A DNA stretch of 64,000 nt from Eutypa lata (Eukaryota > Ascomycota > Sordariomycetes > Xylariales > Diatrypaceae), in assembly GCA_022661535.1 (NCBI GenBank), contig JAKULF010000013.1:1116001-1180000 (forward strand), read 5' to 3'. A program made the position numbers and the translations under genes. The notes below the pieces were generated by a model. It was given only the letters and a program-made list of their open reading frames with translations. It ran no database searches and was not told where the DNA came from. Positions 22,901-35,610 of this stretch are shown here, in pieces (positions within the stretch are counted from its first letter, which is position 1; each line of letters begins with the position of its first letter).

Positions 22901-25900
22901 TAATTATAAACTTTTAAGAATTTTTTAATTTAATAAAAAAGATTTAAACGGCGTTATTATATAATAATTATCGATAAATTAAACTTTTATAATAACGTAA
23001 AGTTTTAAAACTTTTATCGATAAAAAAGTATAAATATTCGTTATTTCGTTATTAAATAATATAAATAAAACGACGTTTTTAAAAATATTATTAATTATTT
23101 AAAAAATTATATTAAATTAATTATAAAAATATTATTAATTATTTAAAAAATTATATTAAATTAATTATAAAAATAATTATTAAAAACGATATATCGATTT
23201 ATTATTAATTTATTATTATAAAATCGATATATTATTTTAAAAATAAAAGTTTATATTTAATTTTTAAAATTAATATTTATAAAGTATAATATAAAAATAA
23301 ATTTAATTTTTATTATTTAATAAAAATAAAAACGATTAATTATTATAAATTTAATAAAAAAATAAATATTTTTAAATTAATTAATATATTTTATAAAATG
23401 TTAAGTTATAATAATAATAATATAATAAATTATATCGTTTTTTAATTAAATAATAATATTATTATTAATATTAATAACGTTATTTTTAAAAAAAAGTATT
23501 TAATTTTTTTATAATTATAATATTACGATTATAAAAAGTAAAAATCGAATTTATTCGAATTTAAATTAACGTTAAAACGACGATAAATTAATAATGTTAT
23601 CGAATTATTTATTATTTAAAACTTATTTACTTTACGATTAATTTTAATTAAAAGATTTAAAAGTAAATAAAAACGTAAAAAATATAAACGATTAAGTTTT
23701 AAATTATTATTAATAATTATTAACGAATATATTACGAACTTTTTACTTAATATTTACTTTATAATTATTTAAAAGCGATTTAACGAATAAATCGTTATAA
23801 GTTTACTTATTAAAAATAATTTAATTATATTTAATAACTTAATTTATAACGACGAATATATTAAAGAAATCGTAATTTATAAAAAAAGTTTATTATTTAA
23901 AATACTTTATAATTATAATTTTCGTTTATATATTAATTATATTTAAACGAATTAATATTAATTAAAAGTTAATTTTAAATTTTATTTAATTATAATAATA
24001 TTAAAAGTTATATTAATAATTACGATTATTAAATTTCGTTATTATAAATAAATAAAATATAATTTATAATAACGTAAATAATATAAAGTTATAAAAAATA
24101 AACATTAATTTTTAATAAATAATAATATTTAAACGATTTATAATTTATTTATTAATCGGAAATTTTTATTTAAAAAATAAATTTATAAATTAAAAAGAAA
24201 ACTTAATTATAAAATTATTTATTATAAAATACGATAAATTATATATAATTTTAAACAAATCGAAAAATTAAATTATACGAATATTTTCGCTTTAATTATT
24301 AAGCTTATAAGTTATAAAGTTATTTTTACTTTTATTATAACATTAAATTTAAAATTAAAATAAATAAATATTAAAATAACGTTTTTTTATAAATTAATTA
24401 TAAAGAAAATTTACGTTAAATAATTATTCGAATTTAATAATAATATAAGTAAAGTATATAAGTTAAATAAAGCATTTTACGATTTAAAATAAATATTACG
24501 AATATAATATTATATATTAATTATATTTTTTAAAAATTAAGATTTTAATTTATTAAAATTTAATATAAAAGTATTTTTTAAAAAATATATTTATATAATA
24601 ATTTACGTAAATAATCTTTTAATAATTAAATTTAATAAAGAAAAATTATTAAATTAAAAAAAGCCTTATTTAATAAATTTAAAATATTTAATTTAAGTTT
24701 TTATAATTATTATTTAAATATAAATATTACTTGTAATCGTATTAATAAAATAATTTATTTTAATTAAAAAGTTTATTTCGAAAAAATTATTAAAAAATTA
24801 AATTAATAAAATATATATTAAAATGTTATATTAATAATAATTAATAAAATCGACGAATTTTTTAATAATTATAAAGCTTTAATAATAAACGTTAAATAAT
24901 ATATTAAAGTTATAAGTTATTTAATATACGTTATAATAAACATTCGTTTAAATATCGTTTATATCGTTTTTTATTTAAGTCGTTATATAAAAAATCTTAT
25001 TATAATTTATTTTAACGTTATTAAATAAATATTACGTTATTTTAAAAACACGTTTAACTTTAAGTTTATTTATTAAAGTAATTTATATAATTTAATTAAT
25101 TAAATTAATTTTAATTAAGTTAATTATATATAATTTCGTTAATTAATTATTAATTATATTTTTAATATTAATAACGATATTATTAATTAATTTTTAAAAA
25201 AGTAATTTATAATAATATTATTCTTTTATAAAGTTAAATATATAAAGTAAATATAAATTATAAAAAAAGTTATTTAATTATATCGATTATTTAATAAATT
25301 TAATATTATTAACGATTAAATAATTATTATAATAATTTATAATAATAATTAAAATATATTTACTTTAATTAAAAATTTATAATTTTATATTTATATAAAA
25401 CATATAAAAATATATTATTATTTTATTTAAAAAAAATAAATTAATAATAAAATCGATTTTTAATATATATATACTTCGAATTAAATTACGAACGATTTAA
25501 CGAAATTATTATTAAAAAATAAATTCGTTAATTTTAAAAAAACTTTAAATATTTTATTTTAAAATAAATAAAAATAAATAAAAATAAAACTTATAAAAGC
25601 ATTTTATTATTAAAATATTACTTTTTCTTTTTATATTTATATTATTATTTATATTAACATTTTTTTTTATACTTTTTTTACATTATACGTTATATTAACT
25701 TTACGATAATATTAATTTTTTAAAGTGTTTTTTAATATATTTATTATTTTTTTAAAAAGCATTAAAGCTTAACTTTATTTTATAAAGTATATTTTTTATT
25801 TTTAAATAAAGATAAAAAAAGATTAAGCTTTATATAATATACGCTTAATTTATTATTTTTTCTTAAAAATTTTTTCTTTTTTAATTATTTAAATTACGTT

Positions 25901-26642
25901 ATAATAATATTTATAATATTATTTATAATATTCGATTTACTTTTATTAAATTTTAATATATTAAGTATTAATTTAAAAGGTTTTTTATAATAATTTTACG
26001 ATTTAATAATTAATAATAAAAGTTTATACGTTTATTTTAAAATTATATTTTTTTATAATAAATAAAATAAAGTTAATTAATAACATTATATATTAAATGT
26101 TATTATTCGTAATATTTTCGAGAATTTCGTCGGTTTTTATTTAAATACGATAAGAAAATTTAAATAAGTTTATTTAATATATCGAATAAACTTTTAATTA
26201 AAAATTAATAAAAAATAAAAAAATAATATATATTCGTTATAATTATTATAAACGGTTTTTATAAATTATATAAAAATAAGTAAATTTTAATTTAAAATTA
26301 TAACTTTATACTTTACGTTATCGAAATTAAACATTAAAAAAGCGTATTATTCGAAAAATAACGTTTTTTCGTTAAATATTTACGAAATAAACGTTATATA
26401 TTAAAAGCCGAAATTTAATATAATATTAATAATTTAAATAATAAAAGAAATAAATACTTAATATTCTTATTATATAAAGTATAAAAATGAGTTAGTTTAG
26501 AAGATTTTAGTTATTAAGGTTTAAAAGATTTTCGGTTTTAAAATTATATTAGATTTAGATTTTGGGATTTTGGTAGAAGGGCTAAGGTAACGATAATCTC
26601 GAACCGGTTGCATCATAGTTATTGGTATAGTTCGAATGGAAG

Positions 26643-26802
26643 TATTGAAATACGGTGGTTGGTAAATCCAGGTAGCTGGAACACTTTATATCTGTGGTTA
26701 TATAATGCGTGAGATGCCCCTTATCTGCACATAGAGATAACCTATCTATCTAAGTAATAATAACATATAATATAACCTCATAACCTATGTCTATATTTAA
26801 CA
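26643..26802 (+). repeat. Copia 3' LTR
   Basis: 160 bp, near-normal composition, ending CTATATTTAACA. It differs from the left LTR almost entirely by transitions, including TG to TA at its very first bases. Confidence 0.92.
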
Positions 26803-26807
26803 TGACC
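26803..26807 (+). repeat. Target-site duplication TGACC, right copy
   Basis: This is the second copy of the TGACC found at 19745-19749. On the minus strand it reads GGTCA within the codons for ITGQ of the interrupted gene. Confidence 0.93.
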
Positions 26808-27522
26808 CGTGATCAACTTCCCATCTACAACAACCTTTTCTGCATATAGTTGGTCCGCCTTTTCATACTTCCCACCGCTAGCTTCTTGTAGCTTGGTCTC
26901 GAGCATGAATGGCATAAATTCGGATAACTTGGCAGAATCCTCTTCGTCGTTGGAAAAGCCTGTAACTGCCTTTCCTTTCAATAAGAAAGTCCCGTCAGGC
27001 AGTTTCACGTTCACCAACGCGGCAGGACCATGACACAGGGCGGCAACAACTCTGCCCTTACTCCAGAACTCGGCGACAAGCTGCTGTGAAACAGGATCGA
27101 TGGCGAGGTCGTACATAGGACCGTGGCCCCCAGGAAAGAAGATAGCATCGAATTGGTCCGCCTTGCCGAGGAAGGAAGACAGCGTGGATGTCTTCTCCCA
27201 CAGAGATTTCTGCCCGTCCAAAAAGGACAAAGACACTGGGTCTGCTTTGGAAAACTCTACTGATGTAGGATCGACTGGCGCACAACCACCTGAAGGTGAA
27301 GCAACTGTTACATTGCCATTGGCGGCACGGAAGTATTCCCACGGATGGGCAAACTCCGGCTGCGGGTCGAGCACCTAATAGTTAGTGATAATGAACTTCT
27401 CTAGTGACGAACAAAGCAATAGTCGGCGAGTCAAGAGAACTTACCAGAAACCAACCGGTTGGCTTGCCAGAGTCACCTAGCTTGTCGTGGGACGTAAGAA
27501 CAACAAGGATATTGGGAGCCAT
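26803..27522 (-). pseudogene. DJ-1/PfpI (Hsp31-like) gene, 3' end cut by Copia insertion
   Basis: This is the main part of a class I glutamine-amidotransferase-like protein of the Hsp31/DJ-1 superfamily, members of which act as glyoxalase III, deglycase or redox chaperone. Exon 1 (27522-27445, MAPNILVVLTSHDKLGDSG) and exon 2 (from 27374) are split by a 70-nt intron. The nucleophile Cys is in VAALCHGPAALV, the conserved Glu is in QPEFAHPW, and FFPGGHGPMYDL is present. The frame is open up to VDGKLITG, where the element begins. Readthrough into the LTR would replace the last 20 residues by about eight (HVKYRHRL) and stop at 26778. Together with 19687-19744 the original gene is 236 codons (235 residues), the normal size for this family. 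The truncated product might still fold, so loss of function is inferred. The gene is divergent from the P450 at 28304. Confidence 0.93.
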
Positions 27523-28303
27523 ATTGTGGATATTGCAATTTGAGTGGTATTGTGGATGGTGCGTGTTGGGTAATAAGTGAGTAGACAAGCGAGGAGGCAA
27601 TATCATGACGTTCCTTTTATACTAGCAGCTCACATGCTAAAGGGGATCTCGAAGACGACCTAAAACCTGCTGCTCATCCGGAGAAAACGGATATACCGGA
27701 CGTAAATACACGTTTTGATGCTAGATTATGCAGAGTTTGCAGCTGATGGCGGGTTAAAATAGTTGAGGGGGGTTAAAATCCTAGTTTCGATGTTGGAGTA
27801 TGCAAATGAGTGTTTGATGGGTCCGGCAACGTCCTTCAACATGTTGCTCATCCATAGAATTCGGATATACTAGGCGTAAATACATGTTTTAATATTGGAT
27901 TATGCAGAGTCCGCAGCTAATGTGGTTCAAGAAATTGCCGAGAGTTTAAAATTCTGGTTTGATATTGAATTATGCAGATGTGTTTCTGGCCGGTCTGGCA
28001 TCCTCCCGAAGGCTCTGCACTACTCGGAACTTCCGCCTGCCGTTATGCACGGAATCAAAGTTTAACGCGGTTCCGATGTCAAGATCTGTGTTAGGGGATG
28101 GGAGGCTCTCTCAAGCCTAATTCTAATGTGCTGGTTTATAAATTCCTATATACATGCGAAGAGATGACAACGCTTTATGAAAGTTGAGCTGTCTTCATCT
28201 GTTTTCTAGAGCTTGGTGTTGACTTCCCAAGCTTAATTAATACCTCCGCAGATAAACGGCCTGGATCCTGTCGCAACACGAGATCTTGGACTAATAACCC
28301 ATC
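27523..28303. promoter_or_regulatory. Divergent intergenic region with 174-bp direct repeat
   Basis: This 781-bp space lies between two divergent starts, the DJ-1-like gene (27522, minus) and a P450 (28304, plus). It contains two diverged direct copies of a unit of about 174 bp at 27668-27841 and 27842-28015. I see no open frame. It may hold shared promoter elements, but none is identified. Confidence 0.5.
27668..28015. repeat. Two-copy direct repeat, unit about 174 bp
   Basis: TGCTGCTCATCC at 27668 pairs with TGTTGCTCATCC at 27842. Matching segments follow at the same offset: CGTAAATACACGTTTTGATG with CGTAAATACATGTTTTAATA, GATTATGCAGAG in both, TTAAAATCCTAGTTTCGATG with TTAAAATTCTGGTTTGATAT, and GGTCCGGCAACGTCC with GGTCTGGCATCCTCC. 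The copies are clearly diverged. Confidence 0.75.
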
Positions 28304-30185
28304 ATGGCACTCCCCATGCATATCTCTACGCTACTCACTACGATGCGATTTTTTGCGGCTTTGATGGTATTTATTGGAGCCCTAGTATGTTCTACCATAA
28401 GCTGCTTAAACTAAGCGTATATCTTAGTCTCTCTTCACGCTAATAATACATCGGCCGCTGTAGGGACTCGGATATATCATCCTGGGCGCGATATACAATG
28501 TCTTATTCCACCCTTTGCGCAAATTCCCTGGGCCGAAGCTTTGGGCCATGACACGTATCCCCTATATCCGCATGCAGCTTTCTGGCAAGGCCCACAAGAA
28601 GATACTGGAGATTCACAAAGTTTATGGTCCTGTCGTGCGAATCGGACCAGATGTCGTATCCTTCAGCCATCCTGATGCTGCAAAGCAGATCCGAGGCCAC
28701 CGCAAGCCCGGTATGGGCGAGCACGGCAAAGACCCGCACCACTTTGGCTCTTTGACGAATACAATCCTCGGTGCCGACCGGGGAAACCACACTCGCTACC
28801 GACGAGCCTTGGCTCGCGGCTTTTCAGCTCAGGCCATGCTCGACCAGCAGCCCATCATCAAACAGTATGTCGATATGCTCTTCCGGCGGCTTTATGAGGA
28901 GTGCGGTGACGGCGCAAAGTCGGTAGACATGGTCAAATGGTTTAACTATACGACATTTGATATTATTGGCGATCTAGCGTTCGGCGAACCCTTCGGCTGC
29001 CTCGAGGTTGCGACCTATCACCCCTGGGTGGCGCTCGTCTTCAATAGCGTCAAGAACGTGTGGTACTCGGCAAATGTAGAGTGCTACCCTCTAATTGCTC
29101 CACTCCTGAAGAGGTTTATCATCCCCAAGGCTCTAGCATCAAAGATGGCGGAGCACAGCAGCCTATCGGCGGCCAAGTTACGCAAGAGACTGGCGATGGA
29201 GACGGAGCGCCCGGACTTCGTGAGCTCTATGAGCGCTAAGCGCGCCTCTCCTATGGGAGATGTAAGTCACCGAAGCACAGATGATTCTTATTCAAACCTG
29301 AGCATATGATTTATGTAGGGATGGTTTTCTCTACTCATAAGCCTGCGACTAATTCTGAGAAACCCAGGAGCTAACCTTCGATGAAATGGCGTTACATTCC
29401 GCAGTGCTTATCACCGCCGGCTCCGAGACAACAGCTACGGCCTTGTCTGCTGCAGCGTATTACTTAGCATTGAACCCCCGGGTCCTAGCTCTCCTGACCA
29501 AGGAGGTCCGCTCGACCTTCGCCACCGAGGACCAGATCGACCTAATCAGTGTGCAGAAGCTGCCGTATATGTTGGCAGTCATTGATGAGACAATGCGCAT
29601 GTATCCTCCTGCTCCTGGTGCACAACCTCGGATTATTTGCAAAGGAGGCGACGAGATCGTTGGCGAATATGTCCCCGCCGGTGTAAGTGTCCTTATCTGA
29701 AACCGCGTGTTCTCTTGGGAACGGTGGAGCTCTGAAACGATGATCTTCTGTATTGACGTACCGTAGACGAAAGTAGAGGTCTGGCAGTGGTCCTTGTATC
29801 ATAATCCCGCATATTTCACCCAGCCAGACGAGTTCATTCCAGAGCGTTGGCTTGGTGACCCGCGCTTTGCCAACGATAGAAGAGAAGGATTCCTGCCCTT
29901 TTCGATTGGTCCGCGGAATTGCATTGGGAAGAAGTGAGTCGGAAATCCCATCTCATAACTTGTACCGCGTCTTTCAGCCTGGTCTGTCTTGTTTGAACTA
30001 ACTTTGAACCATTCCACAGCCTTGCATATGCGGAAATGCGTCTGATACTGGCCAGGTTGGTATGGAATTTCGACATCCTGTTTGCTGAGGAGAACAGAGG
30101 CTGGGATGAGAGGAGCAATTTCTACATATTGTGGGAAAAGGGCCCCGTCAAAGTACATCTTACGCCGAGAAAGATGGAGTCATAG
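28304..30185 (+). CDS. Cytochrome P450, CYP65-like
   Basis: Five exons (28304-28384, 28464-29261, 29368-29682, 29767-29933, 30020-30185) encode 508 residues, the usual length; introns are 79, 106, 84 and 86 nt and all phases fit. An N-terminal membrane anchor (residues about 9-40) is followed by HPLRKFPGPK. The I-helix reads ITAGSETTATA with the proton-relay Glu-Thr. ETMR is the ExxR motif, PERW the PERF-like motif, and FSIGPRNCIGKN the haem-binding loop with its ligand Cys. WFNYTTFDIIGDLAFGEPF resembles CYP65-type enzymes such as isotrichodermin C-15 hydroxylase, so secondary-metabolite or detoxification oxidation at the ER is likely, with unknown substrate. No broken feature is seen. The start at 28304 supplies the membrane anchor. 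Confidence 0.92.
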
Positions 30186-31632
30186 ATGTACGAAATCAGT
30201 TATCATGTACTCCAAGATGAGCAGAGTGGTAAGTTTTGGGGTTTATTAAGAGTCTAGAGGAACTCCACTCGCAATGGTAGTCTAGTTCTTCTATCAGGAC
30301 TGGCTGACTTGATAGCCTGGGCTCGTTCGGAACACATGTATTGGAAAGCAACAATCTAGTCTAGTTTCTGTGTCATGTGTGGCCACCCTTTTCCTTGTTA
30401 TTCTTACGAGAATTCGTCCCAATGGCGTAGGAGATTCCTATTTTGTCTTTCGAAGACTTTGTAAAAGTTGTATTGTATGTTAAACTTCTTTATAGTCTTA
30501 ATGTAAAGGCTGTTGCAGTTGCAGTTAGGTTAAAATACTATCGTAACGCTATACTGGTCGACACTTGAAAGTTTGTTAGCAGAACATTAGACGGTGCGCC
30601 ATATCGACCGATAAGCAATATGGGGGATCAATAACAGGATACCATCTTGAATACTTATAACTAGGTATTATTTACGTATAATTCCAAGTATTGAAAGTGT
30701 TTTGAAGGTATTATGTGAGCCCTTGTTAAGTGTTTATTTGGTGTACTGATCGACGTTTCGACTTACAAGCTTTTAAGCACTAAGGGGTATATTTTATCCG
30801 GCGTAGACATTCTCGTCAACCTTGAAGAGGGCGAAAACCAGACGGACCGGCCGGCAACCTTTAGTAGGCCTTTTACGTAACGCTCGGCCTCTACTACCAC
30901 AGCGGCATGGCAGATCGCGAGATTTCGCTGGCGTCAGCAGCATGGGAGTTTCCATGTTCTAAAATCCCTGTCACGGCACATCAAATCTATTAACCGCTCC
31001 GCTAACTATGCTTAAAAAGAGATAAAAGTGAATAAAACTAATATCTTATTTACGAATAATGGTATAAATAACAATATAATATAAACTAAATCACCATATT
31101 ATAAAGTATATAATTCTTTTCAATAAAGTTTAAATAAATATATTATTATATTTAAAGTCTTTAGCTTTAAAAAGAATACCATAGGGTTAAAGTGATAAAG
31201 TAGGTCTTAAGAAGGAGAAACAAGGGGCATAACGCACTGTAAATCATTTGCAATAGCTAAAAGTATGCCCGTACCAAGGAGTCGAAACTTTTGACCGCTA
31301 CCTTCGTGGCGCCTTGAGAACTACGACAAGGGAGATAATGGAGTTAATGCTTAACCCCCGGAAGTTAATTGCAGGTGCATATAATTCGACTACACAGGGT
31401 ACAGATAGTTGTTTCTTTGAATTGAACTAAGGTTCCTGCAGCCGTCCTCAAGCCCGTTTATGTATTCCCGTACCTACAAAGGGGGTGGTGCCTCACAGAT
31501 CACCGGTCATTCTCCAGTAGACCAGCCTGGTCTTCTACCCCAATAGGTCTTCTACCAAGTATTCTCGACATTTTTGCCAACAGCCTTTAGCCCTGCATAG
31601 CTCTGTTATATTCCCAGAAGCCCTCAAGAGAG
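30186..31632. other. Intergenic, short AT-rich patch
   Basis: No gene is seen in about 1.45 kb. 31010-31190 is an AT-rich patch without recognisable ends; it may be a repeat fragment. Confidence 0.5.
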
Positions 31633-33105
31633 ATGGATAAATTTGCTACAGTCCCTGCTGGCGCTCTTGTGCAGCCTCAGTCTTTTACTCTTCATGTCCC
31701 AGAACAAGACATTGCCGACTTTAAAGCGCTACTAAGACTCTCTAAGATTGGCCCAAGGACCTACGATAATGGTATTTCAAGGTACGGGGTTACACGCGAC
31801 TGGCTAGCCCATGCCAAGGAAACGTGGTTGAACAGCTTCAGCTGGCGTTCTCACGAGGAACACATCAACTCCTTCCCGAACTTCAAAACCTCAGTCGAAG
31901 ACCCGGCCCTCGGGAGAAGTGGCATTCACTTCGCTGCACTTTTCTCCAAGAAGAATGATGCCATACCAGTCATCTTCATGCACGGGTGGCCCGGTGAGCA
32001 GGACCTCCATGAATTATCAAGCTAAAAAGCTTCATACAATCGCTTTACGCCACCTCGGTAGGACCGGATAAGAGGACTAATATGAACCCGTGCGCAGGAT
32101 CCTTCTTAGAATTCCTCCCTATGATGACACTGCTCGCAGAAAAATACACCCCTGAGACTCTGCCCTTCCACGCCATCGTACCTTCTTTACCGGGATACAC
32201 ACTCTCGGATGGGCTACCCATGGACAGGGACTGCGATGTAGATGACATAGCCCGCATCATGAACCAGCTTATGGTGGATTTGGGATTCGGGTGAAAAGGA
32301 TATGTTGCTCAAGGCGGTGATATTGGCTGTTTTGTGGCCCGCAAGCTCATCATAGCGAGCAACGAGTGCAAGGCTATTCACAGTAAGTGATGTGGATCCG
32401 TGTAAACCGCAGCCACATTTTTCGCTAATAGGAGAACTTTCCTAGTAAACTTCATGTCTCATATCCGCGAGATGGGTCAGGAAGGCCCAAGAGACGAGCT
32501 GACTGCGGATGAGCTCGCACACCTCGAACGAGCCAACGACTTTACGAAGTCGGGCATGGCCTATGCGCAAGAGCACGCCACTCGCCCAGGGACTATCGGC
32601 CTGGTCCTCTCATCTAGTCCTCTTGCAACGCTAGCATGGTAAGTCATTGCCTTATACCCGGTTTCTTGGCCTGCGAATCCTCTCTCATCATCCCATAGGA
32701 TCGGGGAGAAGCTCCTGGAGTGGGTCGACGACAGACACCCCCTAGAGTTAGACACGATCCTCGGAATGGTGTCCCTGTACTGGTTCACGAACAGCTTTCC
32801 TCGTTGCATCTATCCGTACCGAAATGCCTTAAGTGGACGGTATGGAACCTTCGGGAAAACTGATAAACCGATTGGGTTTTCCTATTTTCCACGCGAGCTC
32901 ACAGTCATGCCGGAATCGTGGGCCAAGGTTCTTTATCCGGGCTTGACTCGCTATCGACACGACAAGGTTAGTGGCCCTTTGATAGAGAAAGAGACTTTAA
33001 AATGACTTTTGATAGGGGGGGCATTTTGCCGCTCTGGAGCAACCCAAGTTGTTTCTAAACGACGTGGAAGACTTTGTTACAAAGCAAGATCACCTTTTCA
33101 AGTAA
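31633..33105 (+). pseudogene. Epoxide hydrolase gene with one in-frame stop
   Basis: Five exons (31633-31993, 32098-32382, 32446-32638, 32699-32966, 33016-33105) would encode 398 residues, the usual size for fungal alpha/beta-hydrolase epoxide hydrolases with the EHN N-terminal domain; introns are 104, 63, 60 and 49 nt. HGWPGS is the oxyanion motif, Asp in QGGDIG the nucleophile and His in GGHFAALE the general base. These enzymes hydrolyse epoxides to diols in detoxification or metabolite pathways. A TGA at 32292-32294, just before KGYVAQGGDIG, interrupts the frame. Both sides remain in frame and well conserved, so the stop is recent, a sequencing error, or read through. No alternative intron of sensible size removes it. 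An ordinary functional gene with a base error is the main alternative. Confidence 0.85.
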
Positions 33106-34064
33106 ACTTCCATGACAGTAAACCTACCGCCAATTTTTTGATGGCCAGGTCTGTGGTATGAAACGAGGAACGACAAAAACTAAGTACCTCACGATACCCT
33201 GATTATTACTTAAGGTGCACAGAACTATCCTGGTTGCTAGGTTATTGATTACATATGTTAGATTTGTTCAGAGTCATGTGTGCAATTCCTGATTTTATGT
33301 TCTAGTGGCCGTTCATTCAAGGAGGGAAGTGGCAGTTCATATCCACGGGATGACATGTATGAGAGATGTTAACGAGGCAAGAGTAGTGCATTAGGTGTGT
33401 TAGTTCAATGCAGTCCAAGCTTACACACCACCGGGCAGCTGCTACGTTGCCTCATGCATCAGGCCCTTTTTCAGGGAGTTTGGGCCTCTGCGAGTCTCTT
33501 TTTATTTAGGTTTAGGGGGTACCTCTGACCCATGTTGGTACATTGATCAACCGCACTAGCCCCAGCTCCGCTGCGCCACCTCCACGAAAAGGGGCCCTGA
33601 TGGATGAGGCAATCCTTGGTATACTTTAAGGCTAGCCCACAGCACGCATTGGCAAAGCAGGGTGATATGATTGACTTTGAATATTCCTCTTATGACGATG
33701 CTATTACAATGATCATTTCGATATAGGTAAAGGCCAATCCAAGCCAAATGTTGAGAGCCCAAAAGTTCCGTTCGTTGGAGATCGAGCTACCTTTTCCGGC
33801 TGTGGTAAAAATGCCTGAATGAAGGCATAAAGGTCCTGGTGGGCCGATACGGGGTGATAAGGAGGGTTGCCGCCAGCTTATTGAGATCTGTGAGGCGAAG
33901 TAGGGGGTAGTTGTAGGATCCCTTGGAACCAAAAAAAAATTAAAGTCATGAACCAAGTGCTATAAAAAATAAGGTGTAGAAATTTTTAAAAAAGTAAGGT
34001 GTAAATAGTATCACTCACAATTACGGTTGGTTTAAAGCAACAAAGATTGTAACAAACTGGGTAA
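33106..34064. other. Intergenic, nothing supported
   Basis: There are small frames only (for example 33690-33956 minus), without recognisable domain or exon structure. The composition is ordinary. Confidence 0.5.
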
Positions 34065-35610
34065 TTATCTAGGGACTAGTATTTTCTGTACCCGTACCAT
34101 TACATGGAAGCGCCGCTGATTGTTTACCAAGGTGAAGACTGCCTCTATATCTCCGTCGATATTGTAACGATGTTCGTAAACAGGGCCGTCCTGATCAGAA
34201 ATATTCCTCCATTCAATGCCGTTCTGACCGAACCATATGTGATTACGCAATGCCTGCTGCGATATGGCGAAGTCCGGTGGTATTGTCCCTGACGCCATTA
34301 GGTGCATGTGACAACAAAACCTATATCGCCATATACCAGTTTTCGCTTCCTCCAGCCGCCCAATAATGCCGTGCATGAATATTGACGGCCTACCTGGACA
34401 TTCCAGTGTCCAGTAGTGTGTGTCGAATGGGATTTGCGTTGATTCGTGAGTGACACGGTAACCCATAGTGTCCTCATAGCCGAAATTTAGGATGAACCAG
34501 TTGATCTTGAAAAAGTTATGGGAAGACAACTTAGGGGAAAAGTCTATGGATCCAAAGAGACATGTCTGCTTAACCCAGGTCGCAACCTCGAGCTCGTCGA
34601 CAAGGGTGAAAAACCCGCTGCCTTCGAACTTTCTGGGCATTCCGGGAAACGCTTCCTCGCCGTCTGCTGGATAAACGATGAGTGCCACACGGAGCTGAGG
34701 CGCATCGTTTTGTGGACTAGGCGGACTGCTTAAGTCCTCTATATCAGGAGAGTCATCCCTAATTAATTGCGGAGTATCCATCAATACATTCAAAGCTACC
34801 AAGTAAAGGTCGAGGGTCCCAGTGGCTGATAGTTCTGGCATGGCAGCTAGTGACCGATCAAGAGGAGCTATTGGTAAGTCAATTCGAAGAGGCCACTTGT
34901 CGGTCATGATGTGTGAATTATGCCGCTCTCGAGCTGATATTTTCTTGAAGCATCCGTATGGTCCGGGTTGTCTGTTGAATACTAGTGGCGTTTTCCCCAG
35001 TAGCCCATGAGGCGAAGCATTACGATCTTCTCCGTATATATACACCGCATGAGACAGGAACAGTGAATGGTCCTCGGTCGTCCTAAGGATCTCTTCTTGA
35101 AGGCGCGTGAAAGCCTTGGTACCTTCCCCATAAAGTAGGGACATGTTCACATCGAAGATTCCTAGCAGGCAGTATGCCATGTCTTCCTCACGGGTGGTTT
35201 TACGAAAATAGACCCAGGATAACTTTTCAGCTGCACAGACCTCACTGAGAAGCATGGTAGATTCCAGAATCCTCTGATCGATGAAAGTCGATGCGACTAA
35301 CTCGGGTAAGAGGTCCCTTTTGCTTCCAATATACTCCCATTCTCGGTTGAAGAAGATGACAGACAGAGGTGCAATTAGCTCCTGGAGAGTCCATCCGCGT
35401 AGCAGCCAGCGACATGGTCCTTCCGGATATAGGTCGTTCGAATGCAGAGAGTTCATTACTGCCTTGAAATTTTCTCGAGAATCGATATCGTTCAAGAATG
35501 CATAACAGACCATGGATCGACTATACCAGCTGAACATAGAATTAATCGCCTCGGACAATTCGGCACTGGAGCTTTTATCGATGCAACAGGTATCGATCCA
35601 GACCCATCCC
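34065..35610 (-). pseudogene. HET-domain gene, 3' part (split by Gypsy element)
   Basis: This piece begins after the element with the target copy GGGATG and continues WVWIDTCCIDKSSSAELSEA, the central HET signature. It goes on with RGWTLQELIAPLSVIFF and EDMAYCLLGIFDVNMSLLYG and ends at 34065. HET-domain proteins (HET-E/HET-6/TOL type) trigger vegetative incompatibility and cell death when activated by partner alleles or NLRs. No stop or frameshift is present in this piece. Together with 41323-41522 the reading frame is exactly 580 codons (579 residues) without introns. The promoter and first 66 or so codons are stranded 5.7 kb away. An internal ATG at 35558 could start a truncated protein lacking the N-terminal HET block, but that is only a possibility. 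Confidence 0.93.
35605..35610 (+). repeat. Target-site duplication CATCCC, left copy
   Basis: CATCCC precedes the element and is repeated at 41323-41328. The true duplication is five or six bases; the last C could belong to the LTR end. Confidence 0.85.

Larger units (their letters stand above)
19750..26802 (+). mobile_element. Complete Ty1/Copia LTR retrotransposon, RIP-degraded
   Basis: This is a 7053-bp element with two 160-bp LTRs (19750-19909 and 26643-26802) starting TGTTGAAATACGG (TATTG in the right copy) and ending AACA (AATA in the left copy). It is flanked by TGACC. The interior is saturated with C-to-T and G-to-A changes, but reverse transcriptase traces survive in one plus-strand frame: KAFYDLK then a stop at 24469-24492, where the family has YGLKQ, and IYVNN at 24601-24615, where the family has YVDD. 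This fixes the Copia type and plus orientation. The 3' LTR and the last roughly 150 bp of the interior are much less mutated than the rest. It is inserted antisense in the DJ-1-like gene and cannot encode functional proteins. Confidence 0.92.

Noticed and set aside
28304..33105. Secondary-metabolite cluster (P450, epoxide hydrolase, nearby reductases)
   Set aside because: No backbone synthase, transporter or cluster regulator in the window; co-location alone is not enough.
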